A stretch of 64,000 nt of DNA from Janthinobacterium saanense (GTDB taxonomy: Bacteria > Pseudomonadota > Gammaproteobacteria > Burkholderiales > Burkholderiaceae_D). The notes under the pieces were generated by a model. That model saw only the letters and a list, made by a program, of their open reading frames with translations. It searched no databases and was not told the DNA's origin. Position numbers and translations under genes: made by a program. Shown piece by piece: positions 62,401-64,000 of the stretch; within the stretch, counting starts at the first letter, position 1, and every line of letters starts with the position of its first letter. The stretch covers positions 248,001 to 312,000 of the forward strand of contig NZ_JACHCI010000001.1 in assembly GCF_014200675.1 (NCBI RefSeq), given 5' to 3'.

Positions 62401-64000
62401 AGGCGCACGCTTATTGGCGTTTGAAAGGCCTGGTGGTGGACCTGGTGATCTGGTACGAAGACCAGTCGGGTTACCGCCAGCTGCTGCACGACCAGATCAT
62501 GGGCCTGATCGCGTCCGGCATCGATGCGCAGGCGGTCGACCGTCCGGGCGGTATTTTTGTGCGCCTGGCCGAACAGATCGCCAATGAAGACCGCATCTTG
62601 CTGCAATCGGTGGCGCGCGCCATCATCAGCGATACGCGCGGCACCCTGGCCGAACAGGTCAAGCGGCCCGCCAGCCCGGTGCTGCGCATGCCGCCTTTGA
62701 TGCAGGACACCAGCCGCGAACAGCCGTCGCTGCCGCACCGTGCGCCGGAGCGCGAGCTGATACTGGAAAACGGTCTCGGCGGTTTTACGCCCGATGGCCG
62801 CGAATATGTGATCACCACCAGCGACACGCAGCAGACCCCGGCGCCGTGGTCCAATGTGCTGGCCAATGCGCAATTCGGCAGCGTGATTTCCGAGAGCGGC
62901 CAGGCCTATACCTGGAGCGAAAATGCGCATGAATTCCGCCTCACGCCATGGCATAACGACCCGGTCTCGGATCTGTCGGGCGAAGCGTTTTATGTGCGCG
63001 ATGAGCAGAGCGGACATTTCTGGTCGCCCGCCGCCCTGCCGGCGCGCGGCAGCGGCGATTACGTGACGCGCCACGGCTTTGGCTACAGCGTATTCGAGCA
63101 TAGCGAAGGGGGCGTCACCACTGAGCTGACCACCTATGTGGCGCTGGATGCCGCCGTCAAGTATTCGGTGATCAAGGTGCGCAACGACAGCGGCGTACCG
63201 CGCCGCCTGTCCGTTACCGGTTATGTGGAATGGGTGCTGGCCGACTTGCGCCCCAAGTCCAGCATGCATGTGGTGACCGAGGTCGACACCGTCAGTGGCG
63301 CCCTGTTTGCGCGCAATAACTACAACACCGAGTTTTCCGGCCGCGTCGGCTTTTTCAATACCGACGCCAGCATCCGTTCCATCACCTGCGACCGCAATGA
63401 ATTCATCGGCCGCAATGGCAGCATGGCGCAACCGGCCGCCTTGCGCCGCGTGCGTTTGTCTGGCAAGGCGGGCACGGGCCTGGATCCGTGCGCGGCGATC
63501 CAGGTGCCATTTGAACTGCAGCCGGGGCAGGAGCGCGAGATCGTCTTTGTGCTGGGCGTGGGCGGGCGCCGCAATGCCGACGCCAGCACCATGGTGCAGC
63601 GCTATATCGGCAAGGATACGGCCCGCGCTACCCTGGAAAAAGTGCGCGCTTATTGGGATACCACCTTGGGCGCCGTGCGCATCGAAACGCCGGAGCCATC
63701 GCTGGACGTGATCGCCAATGGCTGGCTGATGTACCAGACTATCGCCTGCCGTTTGTGGGCGCGCAGCGGCTATTACCAGTCGGGTGGGGCCTATGGCTTC
63801 CGCGACCAGCTGCAAGATGCGATGGCGATGGTGCACACGGCCCCGCAACTGCTGCGCGGCCATCTGCTGCTGTGCGCGGCCCACCAGTTCGTGGAAGGCG
63901 ATGTGCAGCACTGGTGGCATCCGCCTGCGGACCGGGGCGTGCGCACGCATTGCTCGGATGATTACCTGTGGCTGCCGCTGGCCGCCTGCCGCTATGTGAT
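56454..64000 (+). CDS. ndvB: Cyclic beta-1,2-glucan synthase (NdvB type), 3' end cut by window
   Basis: At least 2515 residues; full-length relatives have about 2800-2900. It makes and cyclises beta-1,2-glucan at the inner membrane and exports it. Layout: soluble N-terminal domain (1-420); membrane helices (about 425-475); a GT84 domain with Asp661-x-Asp663 (LDTDTQ) and RQRWIRGDW near 805; more helices (about 860-1018); a glycoamylase-like domain (NIGLALLANLSAYDFGYITM, about 1080 on); then GH94 glucan phosphorylase-like repeats running off the edge. The TTG start is chosen since GTGAGG gives it the only SD; a GTG at 56442 and an ATG at 56418 in frame lack one. No partner gene is visible. Confidence 0.88.
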   Translation, partial: MKEYTAAVKEKLSRFKGIFQDPSPSSFMFDAARDDDLPLRSELFSAMQMAAHGKNVATGHAVGRRQGRDRLLARLADNAALITATVNELTATVKSGRQVTPASEWLLDNFYLIEEQIRTTRRHLPKNYSKELPRLTSGLDVGCPRVYKIALEIISHGDGHVDLENLCHFVEAYQDVATLTLGELWAVPIMLRLALIENLRRVAARVADDRMQRDLANTWADQMTEIAERNPSGLILLVADMARSNPPITSAFVAELARRLQGQSASLTLALSWLTHRLAESGLTIEQQIQAEIGQQAADQVSISNSIVSLRFLGTMDWQEFVETMSVVEQTLRLDPAGTYGAMDFATRDSYRHAIERIAKRSERSEVEVAEMAVQLAHTHGAGNDARRAHIGFYLVDKGVLILEKQAGAKLPFIEALQHTARAAPLTVYLGAIVFLTLAASALLLDHAARSGVHGWLLALVGLLSVLGSSQLAVAVVNWVATLLTSPHPLPRMDYTDGLPSDARGIVVVPTLLYSAENVVQLCEALEVRYLANRDPNLRFCLLTDFVDAPTQTLAGDDALLQQAQEIIRGLNDKYRVEGQPYKQNGDPAERADLGQVGPFLLLHRPRLWNSQQNAWMGQERKRGKLSDLNAFLRGEGRDKFSLVEGELRGLRTIKYVITLDTDTQLPRDAARQLIATMMHPLNRPVLDAAGTRVVAGYGILQPRVAVALPSANASRYELLCGGEPGIDPYTRTVSDLYQDVFYEGSFIGKGIYDLDMFETVLGQRLPDNKILSHDLLEGCYLRAGLLSDSQLYEEYPARYDADVSRRQRWIRGDWQLIGWLLGRVPGRAGKRERNPLSMLSRWKLFDNLRRSLVAPATTLSLLLVWALMPQVAFWSVAVLAIIFLPPVVSALYDLLRKPRDTLWRQHLAAFERRCGVQFSHAMLTLVFLPYEAYVSLDAIARTLWRLAISHKHLLDWRASNLHTSTGRQSDSWLAMWCSPVLALLVSAALLYWRPQALPAAAVILLLWLAAPAIAWWISRPIERAVARLSAEQGIFLHGLARKTWAYFETFVGPDDHWLPPDNMQEHPTQVVAHRTSPTNIGLALLANLSAYDFGYITMGQLIERSRATLRSMGELERYQGHFYNWYDTQTLKALQPMYISTVDSGNLSGHLMTLHPGLVELYDAPILGTQLADGIVTTAQVLQQCLIAEGHSRAVPIIRDALALLQKPTVPITLSEWHTYLQKASEAAETLLSQALPDGDTDGESAMWSGALARQCRTGLAELLLLAPWAAQPGLDATFDRVPTLRELANLEAPDGTPQELAALLAQGREQANRQLRDIAQAAGQARDFAQIEYAFLYNPSTKLLSIGYNVSERRLDPSYYDLLASEVRLASFIAIAQGQLPQEHWFALGRQLCMVAGQPVLLSWSGSMFEYLMPLLVMPNYPNTLLDQTYHSVIEAQIDYGRQRDVPWGVSESGYNTVDASLNYQYRAFGVPGLGLKRGLADDLVIAPYACMMGLMVQPEASCQNLQRMQAAGYMGRYGFFEAVDFTTARLPRGQNSAVIRSFMVHHQGMGFLALSYLLHDRPMQRRFESDPLLQSALLVLQERTPQAGAFYSNTAELAVLRSGAAEQAMPMRILTQANSAVPETQLLSNGRYHVMVSNAGGSYSRWKDLSVTRWREDGTRDHWGNFCYLRDLDDDAVWSTTYQPTLVDPKKYEVIFSEGRAEFRRSDHGLDLYTEIVVSPEDDIEIRRTRISNNSNRQRRIEITSYAEVVMAPAAADAAHPAFSKLFVQTEILTQENAILCTRRPRSKEEQMPWLLHVMTVHDADRYTVSFETDRARFIGRGNTAQLPLALQESGPLSGGQGSVLDPIVAIRYVITLEPDQAVTVDSVTGMAEQRDAALHLIDKYQDRHLADRVFELAWTHSQVVLRQLNASEGDAQLYARLANAVIYPNATLRAEASVLIKNQRGQSGLWAYAISGDLPIVLLQIRDPANIELARQMVQAHAYWRLKGLVVDLVIWYEDQSGYRQLLHDQIMGLIASGIDAQAVDRPGGIFVRLAEQIANEDRILLQSVARAIISDTRGTLAEQVKRPASPVLRMPPLMQDTSREQPSLPHRAPERELILENGLGGFTPDGREYVITTSDTQQTPAPWSNVLANAQFGSVISESGQAYTWSENAHEFRLTPWHNDPVSDLSGEAFYVRDEQSGHFWSPAALPARGSGDYVTRHGFGYSVFEHSEGGVTTELTTYVALDAAVKYSVIKVRNDSGVPRRLSVTGYVEWVLADLRPKSSMHVVTEVDTVSGALFARNNYNTEFSGRVGFFNTDASIRSITCDRNEFIGRNGSMAQPAALRRVRLSGKAGTGLDPCAAIQVPFELQPGQEREIVFVLGVGGRRNADASTMVQRYIGKDTARATLEKVRAYWDTTLGAVRIETPEPSLDVIANGWLMYQTIACRLWARSGYYQSGGAYGFRDQLQDAMAMVHTAPQLLRGHLLLCAAHQFVEGDVQHWWHPPADRGVRTHCSDDYLWLPLAACRYV

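Noticed and set aside
60633..63950. 1105-codon reverse-strand frame at the right end
   Set aside because: It is antisense to the NdvB-type gene, whose frame stays open from 56418 to the window edge with GT84 and GH94 motifs.

Overview
This window looks like chromosomal DNA of a high-GC betaproteobacterium, most likely family Oxalobacteraceae (Janthinobacterium, Massilia or Duganella type). The evidence is the rpoB/rpoC sequence style, the tRNA-tuf-tRNA-secE-nusG order, the pteridine reductase-folB-ttcA operon and the many outer-membrane receptors and secreted peptidases. The family call is inference from protein style and gene order, not from a search. There is no IS element, prophage, CRISPR array or rRNA gene. 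Both ends cut a gene.

Region by region. (1) 1-5.5 kb: a divergent AsnC/Lrp regulator (cut by the left edge), hpd, and a fused indolepyruvate:ferredoxin oxidoreductase, forming an aromatic 2-oxoacid module. Two perfect palindromes lie in the divergent promoter. (2) 5.6-15 kb: a lipoprotein S41 peptidase, two tandem paralogous TonB-dependent receptors with conserved upstream regions, and a secreted M14 carboxypeptidase, possibly a peptide-scavenging locus. (3) 15-21.3 kb: an aldehyde dehydrogenase-AraC pair, a Kef-type K+/H+ antiporter whose stop codon lies inside a perfect palindromic repeat, and an exported M3 oligoendopeptidase. (4) 21.4-25 kb: the pteridine reductase-like SDR-folB-ttcA operon, divergent from a MidA-type methyltransferase. 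(5) 25-29.6 kb: a membrane J-domain protein, a REC/HD-GYP regulator, and a REC-TPR protein whose receiver lacks the normal phosphorylation residues. (6) 29.7-44 kb: the translation/transcription core: tRNA-Tyr, tRNA-Gly, tRNA-Thr, tuf, tRNA-Trp, secE, nusG, rplK, rplA, rplJ, rplL, rpoB, rpoC, with leader structures, an rplL-rpoB hairpin and a strong final terminator. (7) 44-54 kb: accessory chromosomal genes: pirin/LysR pair, GlxA-type regulator/SDR pair, an HTH protein with a degenerate nucleotidyltransferase domain, an HDOD protein, DUF885 and M48 peptidases, a periplasmic thioredoxin-like protein and a second Lrp regulator. (8) 54-56 kb: an unusual fusion of cysteine desulfurase, a decayed metallo-beta-lactamase-like segment and rhodanese. 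(9) 56.4 kb to the right edge: a giant cyclic beta-1,2-glucan synthase (NdvB type), truncated by the window.

Most genes are ordinary housekeeping or accessory genes. The observations most worth following up are the desulfurase/rhodanese fusion, the pseudo-receiver TPR protein, the palindrome that supplies the antiporter stop codon, the duplicated receptors with duplicated leaders, and the paired palindromes in front of hpd. I saw no clearly new multi-gene defence or mobile system.
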